64,000 nt of DNA from contig NZ_SMCS01000001.1 of the NCBI RefSeq assembly GCF_004342265.1, positions 744,001-808,000 of the forward strand. The letters are read 5' to 3'. A program made the position numbers and the translations under genes. This stretch comes from Luteibacter rhizovicinus. Lineage in GTDB: Bacteria > Pseudomonadota > Gammaproteobacteria > Xanthomonadales > Rhodanobacteraceae. The notes beneath the pieces are model-generated. The model saw only the letters and a list, made by a program, of their open reading frames with translations, had not been told where the DNA came from and did no database searches. Shown one piece after another: positions 54,948 through 62,715 of this stretch (positions are counted from its first letter, which is position 1; every line of letters starts with the position of its first letter).

Positions 54948-56000
54948 GTGCCTTCCGTTATTACGCAGCCGGTTGCCGCCAGACTTACGCACGCCGCCAT
55001 TTTTCTGGTGGTGACCTTAAAGCCGAATACGCAATGTAACGAACCCGTGCGAGCGCTTTGCGGCGATCTGGCATCTCTCTTGCGTGCCATCGGGTTTCGT
55101 AACCCGGACAGGCGCCTGTCGTGCGTCATGGGCGTCGGGTCGGTGGCCTGGGACCGACTTTTCGGAAGGCCAAGGCCAGCCGATCTGCATCCCTTTCGGG
55201 AAATCAAAGGCGAACACCACGCCGTCTCCACACCGGGAGACATACTCTTCCATATTCGTGCCACGCACATGGACCTGTGCTTTGAGCTGGCAACCCAGAT
55301 CATGTCCCGTATAGGCGATGTTGTTACCACGGTGGATGAAGTGCATGGCTTCAAGTACTTCGACGAGCGCGACCTGCTGGGCTTTGTCGACGGCACCGAG
55401 AATCCGGTGGATCAGGATGCCCTCGATGCCACGATCATTGGCGACGAGGATCCCACCTTCGCAGGCGGGAGTTACGTCATCGTGCAGAAGTATCTCCACG
55501 ACCTGAAGGCCTGGAACGCCGTGCCCGTCGAGCAACAGGAGGGGATCATCGGACGGAAGAAGCTTTCGGATATCGAACTGGACGATGCCGCCAAACCCGC
55601 TTACGCACACAACGTCCTCACCACCATTGAAGAAAGCGGCGAGCAGTTGGAAATCGTGCGCGACAACATGCCTTTCGGCGAGGTGGGCAAGGGCGAGTTC
55701 GGAACCTTCTTCATCGGCTACGCGCGATCCCCGGCCCGGATCGAACAGATGCTCGTCAACATGTTCGTCGGACGACCGCCAGGCAACTACGACCGCCTGC
55801 TCGACTTCAGTAAGGCGGTAACGGGTACGTTGTTCTTTGTGCCGTCCGCGACGTTCCTCGCCAATGTGCCTGCCGCTCCTTCACCCGATAGTTCACCCGT
55901 TGCCGAGGGCGAGACGGCCGGTGTCCCTGAATCCTATCGGCCGTCGTCCGACGGTTCGCTCGGTATCGGTTCGCTCAAAGGAGAATCGGCAAATGAATAA
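54948..56000 (+). CDS. DyP-type peroxidase, encapsulin cargo
   Basis: A 350-residue dye-decolorizing peroxidase. It carries GFVDGTENP (about 144-152, with the catalytic Asp), the distal Arg region and RSPARIEQMLVNMFVG. The C-terminal extension after a Pro/Ser-rich linker ends DGSLGIGSLKG, the conserved encapsulin-loading peptide. The protein would be packed inside the shell encoded by the next gene and oxidise substrates with H2O2. GTG 54948 is fixed by the strong AAAGGAG; the stop overlaps the encapsulin start by 8 bases. Confidence 0.95.
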   Translation: MPSVITQPVAARLTHAAIFLVVTLKPNTQCNEPVRALCGDLASLLRAIGFRNPDRRLSCVMGVGSVAWDRLFGRPRPADLHPFREIKGEHHAVSTPGDILFHIRATHMDLCFELATQIMSRIGDVVTTVDEVHGFKYFDERDLLGFVDGTENPVDQDALDATIIGDEDPTFAGGSYVIVQKYLHDLKAWNAVPVEQQEGIIGRKKLSDIELDDAAKPAYAHNVLTTIEESGEQLEIVRDNMPFGEVGKGEFGTFFIGYARSPARIEQMLVNMFVGRPPGNYDRLLDFSKAVTGTLFFVPSATFLANVPAAPSPDSSPVAEGETAGVPESYRPSSDGSLGIGSLKGESANE

Positions 56001-56799
56001 TCTTCATCGCGATCTCGCACCCATTTCCGGTAAGGCATGGGAGCAGATCGAGCAGGAAGCGGCGCGGACCCTGAAGCGCTACCTGGCGGCGCGACGTGTC
56101 GTGGATGTCGTGGGCCCGAAAGGCTCCGATTTCTCGGGTGTGGGCACCGGTCACATGGAGAAGATCCAGTCGCCCGATAACGGCATCGAGGCTTCGTTGC
56201 GTGAAGTGATGGCTCTTGTGGAACTACGTGTTCCGTTCGAGCTGTCGCGTCAGTCCATCGATTCGGTGGAGCGCGGCGCGAACGATCCGGACTTGCAGCC
56301 GCTGAAGGATGCCGCGCGAAAGATCGCTTTCGCCGAAGATCGTGCGGTCTTCGAAGGCTACGAATCCGCCGGCATCCAAGGCATTCGCCACGGAACCAGC
56401 AATGCGGCAATCGCTCTCCCTTCGGATGTGGATAGCTATCCCGTCGCGGTGGCGAAGGCGGTAAGCCAGTTACGCGAAGTGGGCGTCAATGGTCCCTACA
56501 CACTACTGCTGGGCGAGCAGCCCTATACCGCTGTCAGTGGGGCCACGGAAGAAGGCTATCCCGTGGTCAAAGACATCCGGAACCTCGTGGATGGCGAGAT
56601 TATCTGGGCACCGGCTATTAAAGGCGGCGTTGTGCTCAGCACGCGGGGTGGCGACTTCGAACTTCACCTTGGTCAGGACACCTCCATCGGGTACCTGAGC
56701 CATACCGAGAGTTCCATTCGCTTGTACTTGCAGGAGTCGTTCACGTTCCTGCAATTGACCGCGGAAGCCGCCGTGGTGCTTGCACCTGGCGATAAGTGA
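55993..56799 (+). CDS. Family 1 encapsulin shell protein
   Basis: A 268-residue HK97-fold protein with the family 1 encapsulin sequence: MNNLHRDLAPISGKAWEQIE at the N-terminus, RRVVDVVGPKGSDFSGVGTGH, GANDPDLQPLKDAARKIAFAED and the C-terminal YLQESFTFLQLT. It assembles into an icosahedral compartment whose inner surface binds the DyP targeting peptide. ATG 55993 lies inside the end of the DyP gene, coupling shell and cargo translation. Confidence 0.95.
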   Translation: MNNLHRDLAPISGKAWEQIEQEAARTLKRYLAARRVVDVVGPKGSDFSGVGTGHMEKIQSPDNGIEASLREVMALVELRVPFELSRQSIDSVERGANDPDLQPLKDAARKIAFAEDRAVFEGYESAGIQGIRHGTSNAAIALPSDVDSYPVAVAKAVSQLREVGVNGPYTLLLGEQPYTAVSGATEEGYPVVKDIRNLVDGEIIWAPAIKGGVVLSTRGGDFELHLGQDTSIGYLSHTESSIRLYLQESFTFLQLTAEAAVVLAPGDK

Positions 56800-56813
56800 G
56801 AGAGGTGCCGCTC

Positions 56814-57011
56814 ATGCAGGAATTCGATCTCTATATCAACCCGAAGAAACCGACACTTGGCCTGTACGTGCGAAAGGGCGCAGGTCTTCCCGATCTCATA
56901 GACGCAGACCAATGGCAACTTGAGGGACACACCTGGGCGAACCAGTTGCCGCCTTCGATACTGCAGGGGCTGGAGGCCGATGGGCACGCATTCCAGGAGC
57001 TGGGAAGCTAA
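56814..57011 (+). CDS. Small protein of unknown function in the encapsulin operon
   Basis: A 65-residue protein starting at ATG 56814 with GAGAGG 8 bases upstream. It reads EFDLYINPKKPTLGLYVRKG, then DLIDADQWQLEGHTWANQLP and ends QELGS. It contains no cysteine, signal peptide or membrane segment. It begins 14 bases after the encapsulin stop, so it is surely co-transcribed. It might be a second cargo, a shell accessory or unrelated; no targeting peptide like that of DyP is visible. Confidence 0.65.
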   Translation: MQEFDLYINPKKPTLGLYVRKGAGLPDLIDADQWQLEGHTWANQLPPSILQGLEADGHAFQELGS

Positions 57012-57040
57012 GACATGACTTAAATCGCGAGGAGAGGACG

Positions 57041-57316
57041 ATGCTGAAGGGTGATTTGAAAGTTGCTGTGCCCATGCCTCCGCCGAAGGGCAATAACGAC
57101 CTGGCAGATTGGGACCTGCCCGATTCCACGCCATGTGGCGTTGAAATCCAGGGTTCCGAGTTCAAGCCAGTGCCGGGCAGTCCCCATGTTTTCGTCGCCT
57201 CAGCGCCGGAGCAATTCAAGCTGACGGTTACCGCTACGTTGCTTCCCGGCGGTGCTGTCGAACTCGCCTATTCGCGTTACGTCGACGAGTCCGAAAACCA
57301 TCTGATTTCCGCATGA
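57041..57316 (+). CDS. Hypothetical protein at the end of the encapsulin operon
   Basis: A 91-residue protein with GAGGAG-type purines (GCGAGGAGAGG) before ATG 57041. The N-terminus is Pro-rich (VPMPPPKGNNDLADWDLPD) and the C-terminal half is a beta-rich segment (EQFKLTVTATLLPGGAVELAYSRY). One cysteine. No family recognised. Spacing of 29 bases and a strong hairpin just after it mark it as the last gene of the DyP-encapsulin unit. Confidence 0.65.
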   Translation: MLKGDLKVAVPMPPPKGNNDLADWDLPDSTPCGVEIQGSEFKPVPGSPHVFVASAPEQFKLTVTATLLPGGAVELAYSRYVDESENHLISA

Positions 57317-57347
57317 CGAGTCATGGTGTTTTGCAGACCGAAGATAG

Positions 57348-57378
57348 GGGAGGGCGCTCGAATGCAGAGCGCCCTCCC
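57348..57378. terminator. Strong bidirectional hairpin between convergent genes
   Basis: GGGAGGGCGCTC (57348-57359), 7-base loop, GAGCGCCCTCCC (57367-57378): 12 perfect base pairs. It has no T-run on either side but sits between the encapsulin operon and the convergent SDR gene, so it likely ends or protects both transcripts. Confidence 0.55.
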
Positions 57379-57386
57379 GTCGAACA

Positions 57387-58283
57387 TCAGGGATGCGCGT
57401 AGTAGCCCGGCTGGTCGATGTCGGCCAGAAGGTCCGGGCCGGTTGGCGTCCAGTCCAGCGTGGCGCGGGTTTGTACGCTTGAGGTTGGCAGGTTCGCGCT
57501 GGCGAACAGGGTGAACCAGCCGAAATGCTCTGTCGCCTCGTCGCCGGATTTGGCGACGACGGGTATACCGAGCCGGCGACCAATCACTTCGGCGATGGCC
57601 TTGAACGGCACGCCTTCCTCGGCGATTGCGTGATACGGGCCATCCACGGCGCCGCGTTCCAGTGCGAGCCGGAAGGCGCGTGCAGCATCGAGGCGATGCA
57701 CGGCGGGCCACCGGTTCAGGCCGTCGCCCACATAGGCCGATACACCTTTTTCGCGCGCAAGGCGGATGAGGATGGGGACAAATCCGTGATCGCCCTCACC
57801 ATGGACCGACGGCGGCAAGCGAACGGCGGTCGCTCGCACACCGCGTGAGGCAACGCTCTCGGCAGCCGCCTCCGATGCGCGAGGATAGGCGCCGCCCGGA
57901 GGAGGAGGACGATCCGCTTCCGTGGCAGTGCGGCCGCTGGCCAGGAATGCCGTGCCGGACGTGACGAGCAACGGGCGCTCGCTGCCTTCGAGCACGCTGC
58001 CGAGCACCTCGATAGCCTGCCTGTCGTCCTGCGCATTCTGCGCAAACCGGGAGAAATCGTGATTGAAAGCGGTGTGAATTACCCCATCGGCCGCTGCCGC
58101 GCCCCGGCGCAGACTGTCGAGGTCGCCGAGCGATCCATGGATCGCCTCGGCGCCAGCTGTGGCGAGCGCGGCCGCTCCCTCGTTCGAGCGGGCGAGGCCC
58201 AGAACCCGATGACCGTTCGCGAGCAGTTCGCGGACAACAGCAGAACCAACGAAGCCGGTGGCTCCCGTGACGAAGACGCGCAT
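57387..58283 (-). CDS. NAD-dependent epimerase/SDR-family oxidoreductase
   Basis: A 298-residue extended/atypical SDR: Rossmann motif [17 protein letters not shown] (residues 5-21), [17 protein letters not shown]-like substrate loop ([13 protein letters not shown]) and a sugar-epimerase-type [11 protein letters not shown] segment in which the usual YxxxK is changed. Such proteins are often annotated NAD(P)-binding putative reductases. It is divergent from an XRE regulator with shared operators and is likely its target. Substrate unknown. Confidence 0.88.
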   Translation of the reverse strand: MRVFVTGATGFVGSAVVRELLANGHRVLGLARSNEGAAALATAGAEAIHGSLGDLDSLRRGAAAADGVIHTAFNHDFSRFAQNAQDDRQAIEVLGSVLEGSERPLLVTSGTAFLASGRTATEADRPPPPGGAYPRASEAAAESVASRGVRATAVRLPPSVHGEGDHGFVPILIRLAREKGVSAYVGDGLNRWPAVHRLDAARAFRLALERGAVDGPYHAIAEEGVPFKAIAEVIGRRLGIPVVAKSGDEATEHFGWFTLFASANLPTSSVQTRATLDWTPTGPDLLADIDQPGYYAHP

Positions 58284-58321
58284 GTGTTGTTCTCCAATGG
58301 ATGGAGGGCAACGTATCGTTT

Positions 58322-58372
58322 AGGATCATCCTGTTAAAGTAGTGACGTTATCCCGGTATATCTTCTAACAGG
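58322..58372. promoter_or_regulatory. Paired operators between SDR and XRE genes
   Basis: A perfect palindrome AGGAT-C-ATCCT (58322-58332) overlaps CCTGTTA (58330-58336), which is repeated inverted as TAACAGG (58366-58372) 29 bases on, immediately before the regulator's ATG. This is probably the binding region of the divergent XRE regulator, giving control of both genes. Confidence 0.55.
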
Positions 58373-58378
58373 TTGTGC

Positions 58379-59224
58379 ATGACTCACGCGAACGACAGCC
58401 GGCTCGGCGACTATCTGAAGAACAGGCGCACGAAGCTGGATCCTGCGTCTTTCGGTTTCTCCGGTGGCCGGCGGCGGACAGCCGGGCTTCGCCGGGAAGA
58501 AGTGGCGCAGCTCGCCAACATCAGCACGACCTGGTACACGTGGCTGGAGCAGGGCCGCGGCGGCAACCCGTCAGCGGACGTGCTGGACCGCATCGCGAAA
58601 GCGCTGACGCTGACCGAGGTGGAGCGCGAACACCTGTTTCTGCTCGGACTCGGCCGTTCGCCCGAAGTCCGCTATCGCGGCGGCGACGCGATCACGCCGC
58701 GTCTGCAGCGCTTGCTCGATGCACTTGCCTACAGTCCCGCGATCGTCAGGACGGCGACATGGGACGTGGTCGCCTGGAACAGCGCGGCCGCGGCCGTGCT
58801 CACCGACTACGGCTCCCTGCCACCCGAACAGCGCAACGTCCTGCGCATGATCTTCTGCGATCCCCGCGTTCGCGCCGCGCAGTTCGATTGGGAAAGCGTG
58901 GCCCGCTTCGTGGTGGGCGCCTTCCGGATCGATGCCGCGCGCGCCGGCGCGGCAGCCGAGGTGCAACCGCTCGTCGACGAATTGTGTCGTTCGAGTCCGG
59001 AGTTCGCTGCCATGTGGCGTGACAATGACGTGCGAACCTACGGCGAAGGGGTGAAGCACTTGCGCCATCCCGTGCTCGGCAAAATCGCTCTCGAATATTC
59101 GGCTTTCGCGGTCGACGGGCGCCCGGATCTTCAGATGATCGTGTACAACCCGGCGACACCGGTCGATCAGGAGCGAATCAGGTCTTTGATCGAGGGTATG
59201 GGTGCGGCCTGTATTGGAAAGTAA
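58379..59224 (+). CDS. XRE-family regulator with MmyB-like ligand domain
   Basis: A 281-residue regulator. The N-terminal helix-turn-helix is RTAGLRREEVAQLANISTTWYTWLEQGRG (about 35-63), the distinctive RRTxGLRREEVA motif of the MmyB family; the C-terminal PAS-like ligand domain has VVAWNSAAAAVLTDYG and KHLRHPVLGKIALEYSAFAVDG. In MmyB this domain binds a fatty acid-type ligand. It is divergent from the SDR gene. ATG 58379 follows directly on the operator repeat. Confidence 0.92.
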   Translation: MTHANDSRLGDYLKNRRTKLDPASFGFSGGRRRTAGLRREEVAQLANISTTWYTWLEQGRGGNPSADVLDRIAKALTLTEVEREHLFLLGLGRSPEVRYRGGDAITPRLQRLLDALAYSPAIVRTATWDVVAWNSAAAAVLTDYGSLPPEQRNVLRMIFCDPRVRAAQFDWESVARFVVGAFRIDAARAGAAAEVQPLVDELCRSSPEFAAMWRDNDVRTYGEGVKHLRHPVLGKIALEYSAFAVDGRPDLQMIVYNPATPVDQERIRSLIEGMGAACIGK

Positions 59225-59439
59225 TCAATTATTCGCTATCTATAATGCGGATAAAATATCTATGTTTCATATGGATATGGGGATTACTTCGTAGGTCTCG
59301 CCTAGAGCGGCCGTCACTGCGTATGCCTTGTTTTATAATAAATCCCAATCTCGAGTTCGAGGATATCGGGTGGCACAAAACCGTGATACGGTAAGCGTGC
59401 CGCTATGTCGCGGTATGTCTACCTTATGGGAGTGCGTTC
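59225..59439 (+). promoter_or_regulatory. AT-rich leader of the candidate RiPP cluster
   Basis: A 215-base gap with markedly lower GC than its neighbours. TATAAT occurs at 59241-59246 and 59334-59339; the latter, about 100 bases before the peptide gene, is the better -10 candidate, but no matching -35 box is clear at 16-18 bases. GGAG (59429-59432) lies 7 bases before the peptide's ATG. Confidence 0.45.
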
Positions 59440-59613
59440 ATGGATCAACTAAACGTTGTGATGCACGAAAAGACAGAGAATACGATTAATCCTTTCGGCA
59501 TCCTCATGGAAGGGCCGTTGCAGATTCAGATGGCGGCAGGAAAGCGTGCTCCCAAAACGATAGACCCAACGGATGTCGGCGGTTTCGGTGGCCGTGGCGG
59601 CGGTGATGGCTAA
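59440..59613 (+). CDS. 57-residue Gly-rich precursor-like peptide
   Basis: A small gene with GGGAG 7 bases before ATG 59440. The first 40 or so residues look like a leader (MDQLNVVMHEKTENTINPFG, then ILMEGPLQIQMAAGKRAPKT), and the end is IDPTDVGGFGGRGGGDG, 8 glycines in the last 11 residues with single F, R and D. There is no Cys, so no lanthipeptide or thiazole chemistry from Cys. An intrinsic terminator and an asparagine-synthetase/lasso-cyclase-like gene follow, the layout of a RiPP precursor and its maturation enzyme. The leader has a Pro-hydrophobic-Gly pattern loosely like lasso leaders, but the core is not a standard lasso sequence. Confidence 0.65.
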   Translation: MDQLNVVMHEKTENTINPFGILMEGPLQIQMAAGKRAPKTIDPTDVGGFGGRGGGDG

Positions 59614-59658
59614 CCGGATTTGAATGCCATATCTTGAAGTCACTCATAAATGATGTAA

Positions 59659-59690
59659 AGCCGCCTCCTAACCGGGAGGCGGCTTTTTTT
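59659..59690 (+). terminator. Strong intrinsic terminator between peptide and enzyme genes
   Basis: AGCCGCCTCC (59659-59668), 6-base loop, GGAGGCGGCT (59675-59684) and seven T (59684-59690). It is placed to make a short abundant transcript of the peptide with limited read-through into the enzyme, a common arrangement in RiPP operons. Confidence 0.9.
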
Positions 59691-59706
59691 ATGGATAGAA
59701 ATCATC

Positions 59707-61272
59707 ATGCTCAAGGCCGATATTACTTTGTCCGACCTTTCGCTTAGTGCGGAGTGGAGAGATGGCTCCATCGCATTAGGAACAAGCCGGATCATTCCCT
59801 ATGCGCACCCTATGCTCGAAACGGCGCTGGTGCGGACGGAGGGGCAGTGGTTCGTAACAGTGAGGGAGCGCCTTGCCCCGGTGCCATCCGACAAAGTCCC
59901 TGCATGCAGAGATGTGGATGCCGAGGAATTTCAAAGGCTTTACCAAGAGTGCATTCTGTGGCCGCTCGATTATGTACTGATCGAGGTTGCCCAGGCGGGA
60001 TGCCGAATGAGAGTGCGAACCGGCGTGCTCGGCTCCGTACCGGTTTATTGCCGGGCCGCCAACGACAAAGTAACCATTTCCTGGGATTTCGCGGATTTCG
60101 CCAATGAGCCCCTGGCGATCGATGCAGAGATCGCAAGTCATCGGCTTGCTCTGAGTACGATCTATTCGGCGCGGCAGCTATGTGTCGGCGTCACGCTGCT
60201 TACGGAGCGTGCCTCATTCCATGTGGAACCGGGCAAAGCGAATTATCGATACCCCGTGCCGATGGAAGAAACCTCTCCGTCACCCTTGCCGGAAGGTCAG
60301 GATGCGTTGAGGGTGTTCAGCGAACTTTTGCAGCGCGTCGTATCGGCTCGGCCGATAGCGATGGATCGGGTATCGATCGAACTGAGCGGTGGCATGGACT
60401 CGGCCACCGTGGCCTGCGCTGTAGCGGCATTTCATGGACGAATGGCGAGCAAGGGAATTTTACTGGATGGCGATGTTCGCCAACCTCAGATTCAACGGCG
60501 TCAATGGATAACCAGCCGGCTCGATCTGTCCGACGAAACCGTGGAAATCGCGGCGTTTCCGCCAAATCTGGATCTGCAAGAGCACCAGGCAAGAGGACTG
60601 TACTGGGAGTACTACCTGGAAGCGTGCACGGCCTTATGGGAATCGGCGCGAGTCCAGGGGCACGATATGCTTTTCACGGGCATTGGCGGAGATGAGTTAT
60701 TTCCAGGCTATGCCAACGAAAAGCAGGAAGAGGGCGGGGGGAAACCGGGGAAGGAAAATGAGGCCACGCACTACGCGGAGCGGCTTATGACGCCCCGTGC
60801 ATTGAGCGCAGCCCGCAGCATGCGGTGTTTCGATGCACCAGCCAGTCCCGTACCGGCGACTGCGTTACTGGCTCATGCGTGCCGTGCGCCCGATCTGCTG
60901 CGACATGGCTTGTGGCCAGTCAATCCACTGAGCGATCCCGGTCTCGTAGCCTTCTGCCACCGGCTTCCCCGGGACAGTCGGCAGGGCCGGGAGGTCATGC
61001 GGCAATACTTGCATGCGCGCCTGGGTAGCGAAGTGTTCCCTCGTAGCTACATCAAGGAAACTTTTGCGCGGGTACTTCCCGATCTGATTTCCCGGCAGGC
61101 CGCAACGATTGCCTCGCAGTTGCGTGATTGTGCTCTGGCCGATCTTGGTCTGGTCGATCAGAGAGCCGCTCTCGCGCTGTTGGATACCGTGGCCGCTACG
61201 CGGGCGCAGGCGCCCACCGCGGCGCTGGCTTCGTTTCTCTGGATGGAGCGATGCGTTCGGCAGATACGCTGA
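59707..61272 (+). CDS. Asparagine synthetase / lasso-cyclase-like ATP-dependent enzyme
   Basis: A 521-residue protein. The C-terminal half is an Asn_synthase domain with the ATP pyrophosphatase loop ELSGGMDSATVAC (about 225-237) and TGIGGDELFPGY (about 322-333). The N-terminal half resembles a degenerate class II glutaminase domain: it starts MLKAD, so the nucleophilic Cys2 of true glutamine-dependent synthetases is missing, as in lasso cyclases (McjC). It likely adenylates a carboxylate of the peptide encoded just upstream for amide or macrolactam formation. No McjB-type protease or transporter gene is present in the window. Confidence 0.85.
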   Translation: MLKADITLSDLSLSAEWRDGSIALGTSRIIPYAHPMLETALVRTEGQWFVTVRERLAPVPSDKVPACRDVDAEEFQRLYQECILWPLDYVLIEVAQAGCRMRVRTGVLGSVPVYCRAANDKVTISWDFADFANEPLAIDAEIASHRLALSTIYSARQLCVGVTLLTERASFHVEPGKANYRYPVPMEETSPSPLPEGQDALRVFSELLQRVVSARPIAMDRVSIELSGGMDSATVACAVAAFHGRMASKGILLDGDVRQPQIQRRQWITSRLDLSDETVEIAAFPPNLDLQEHQARGLYWEYYLEACTALWESARVQGHDMLFTGIGGDELFPGYANEKQEEGGGKPGKENEATHYAERLMTPRALSAARSMRCFDAPASPVPATALLAHACRAPDLLRHGLWPVNPLSDPGLVAFCHRLPRDSRQGREVMRQYLHARLGSEVFPRSYIKETFARVLPDLISRQAATIASQLRDCALADLGLVDQRAALALLDTVAATRAQAPTAALASFLWMERCVRQIR

Positions 61273-61402
61273 TTTGTCGGCAGGCTTCGAGCTTTCCATC
61301 GACCGCGTTGACGAGTCCTTGCGGCTACGCATCGTCCTGTCGTCATTGTTGCGATGCAGCTTGAGTCGTATTTGAAATTGTCCAAGTATGCGACAGGGGT
61401 GT

Positions 61403-61417
61403 ATTTGTACGACAAAT
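61403..61417. promoter_or_regulatory. 15-base palindrome upstream of the alpha-galactosidase
   Basis: ATTTGT-ACG-ACAAAT is perfectly symmetric and lies about 115 bases before the start codon in an AT-rich stretch of a 258-base gap. It is a possible operator for a LacI- or similar-type regulator located elsewhere. No -35/-10 boxes were assigned. Confidence 0.45.
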
Positions 61418-61530
61418 GAATTTCCTTGGGGGTTGCAAGGTCTTGCTCCTTGTTTTAGCCATCCATCGAAGGGAATTTCGTATCTGAATCATCATTGGAA
61501 TCCATACGAGTGAACGGCTTAGTACTCGCA

Positions 61531-62700
61531 ATGTTCCGGACAGTGCTGCTTTCTGTTCTTGTCTTCTCAGTAGCGGCGAATGCGGCGGAGCCAGCGGCGG
61601 GTCCGCCGCAGATGGGATTCAATAACTGGAATTCCACACACTGCCGCGACGAGTTCAACGAAGCCATGATTCGCGGGATTGCGGACAAGTTCGTCGACCT
61701 CGGCTTGCGTGACGCTGGCTACCGCTACGTCAACATCGACGATTGCTGGGCGAACTGGCAGCGCGATAAGGACGGTAATCTGCAGGCGAATCCCGAACGC
61801 TTTCCGGGCGGCATCAAGGCGCTGGCCGACTATATACACGCGCGCGGCCTCAAATTTGGCCTTTATTCGAGTGCCGGCTTGTCGACGTGCGAGCCCAACG
61901 AGAAAAATCGCGGTTTTCCGGGCGGGCTTGGTCACGAAAAGCAGGACGCTGCATTGTTTGCCTCTTTCGGTGTGGATTATCTGAAATACGATAACTGCCA
62001 CAACGAAAATGTAGACGCCAAACAGCGTTACCAGGCGATGGGCGATGCACTGCGGGCGACCGCGCGGCCTATCTTCTACAGTGTTTGCGAGTGGGGCGAA
62101 AACAAGCCCTGGCTCTGGGCAGGCGACCGAAAGGTCGGAGCGAGCTCATGGCGCACCACAGGGGACATCACCGACAAGTACTCATCGATGGTGGATATCT
62201 TCAAGAAGAACGTCGTGCTCGATGGTTATGCCAGTCCCGGACACTGGAACGATCCGGACATGCTTGAAGTAGGCAACGGCGGCATGACCGACGTGGAATA
62301 CCGCAGCCACTTCAGCCTGTGGGCAATCATGGCAGCGCCGCTTTTGATAGGCACGGATCTGCGCAAGATCAAACCCGACGCTCTTGAAATTCTCCTGAAC
62401 AAGGAAGTGATTGCTGTCGATCAGGACCCTCTCGGTGTGCAAGGCAAACGCATACGCGAGAAGGGCGGTATCCATGTGATCGTCAAGCCGCTTAAGGACG
62501 GCAGTCGCGCTATCGCGTTATTCAACGAAACCGATGTCGAACACGACGTTGCAATTGGCGCCGAAGAAATGGGCCTGAAGACATCGCCCAGTTATCTGGT
62601 GCGCGACCTCTGGCAACACAGTCAGGTACAAGGCGACGGATCAATCAAGGCTCGCCTGCCTGCGCATGCGACGGCCATGTATCGCATTAGCGCTCTGTAA
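61531..62700 (+). CDS. GH27 alpha-galactosidase, exported
   Basis: A 389-residue glycoside hydrolase family 27 enzyme with a signal peptide (MFRTVLLSVLVFSVAANAA). The TIM barrel has MGFNNWNSTHC, VNIDDCWANWQRD, the nucleophile Asp in YLKYDNC (about 153) and the acid/base Asp in HWNDPDMLEVGN (about 241); a C-terminal beta domain ends the protein. It releases terminal alpha-galactose from oligosaccharides or galactomannan in the periplasm or outside. ATG 61531 gives the cleanest signal peptide; GTG 61510 is possible. Confidence 0.9.
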   Translation: MFRTVLLSVLVFSVAANAAEPAAGPPQMGFNNWNSTHCRDEFNEAMIRGIADKFVDLGLRDAGYRYVNIDDCWANWQRDKDGNLQANPERFPGGIKALADYIHARGLKFGLYSSAGLSTCEPNEKNRGFPGGLGHEKQDAALFASFGVDYLKYDNCHNENVDAKQRYQAMGDALRATARPIFYSVCEWGENKPWLWAGDRKVGASSWRTTGDITDKYSSMVDIFKKNVVLDGYASPGHWNDPDMLEVGNGGMTDVEYRSHFSLWAIMAAPLLIGTDLRKIKPDALEILLNKEVIAVDQDPLGVQGKRIREKGGIHVIVKPLKDGSRAIALFNETDVEHDVAIGAEEMGLKTSPSYLVRDLWQHSQVQGDGSIKARLPAHATAMYRISAL

Positions 62701-62715
62701 TCCCAGCGACGATCA

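Noticed and set aside
59440-59613. Calling the small peptide a classical lasso precursor
   Set aside because: The core has no acidic residue at positions 7-9 from a plausible N-terminal Gly, and no McjB-type gene is present, so only a lasso-related or other RiPP is suggested.
59449-59643. 64-residue minus-strand frame over the peptide gene
   Set aside because: It has no ribosome site and opposes a plus-strand gene that has one and that is followed by a plus-strand terminator.
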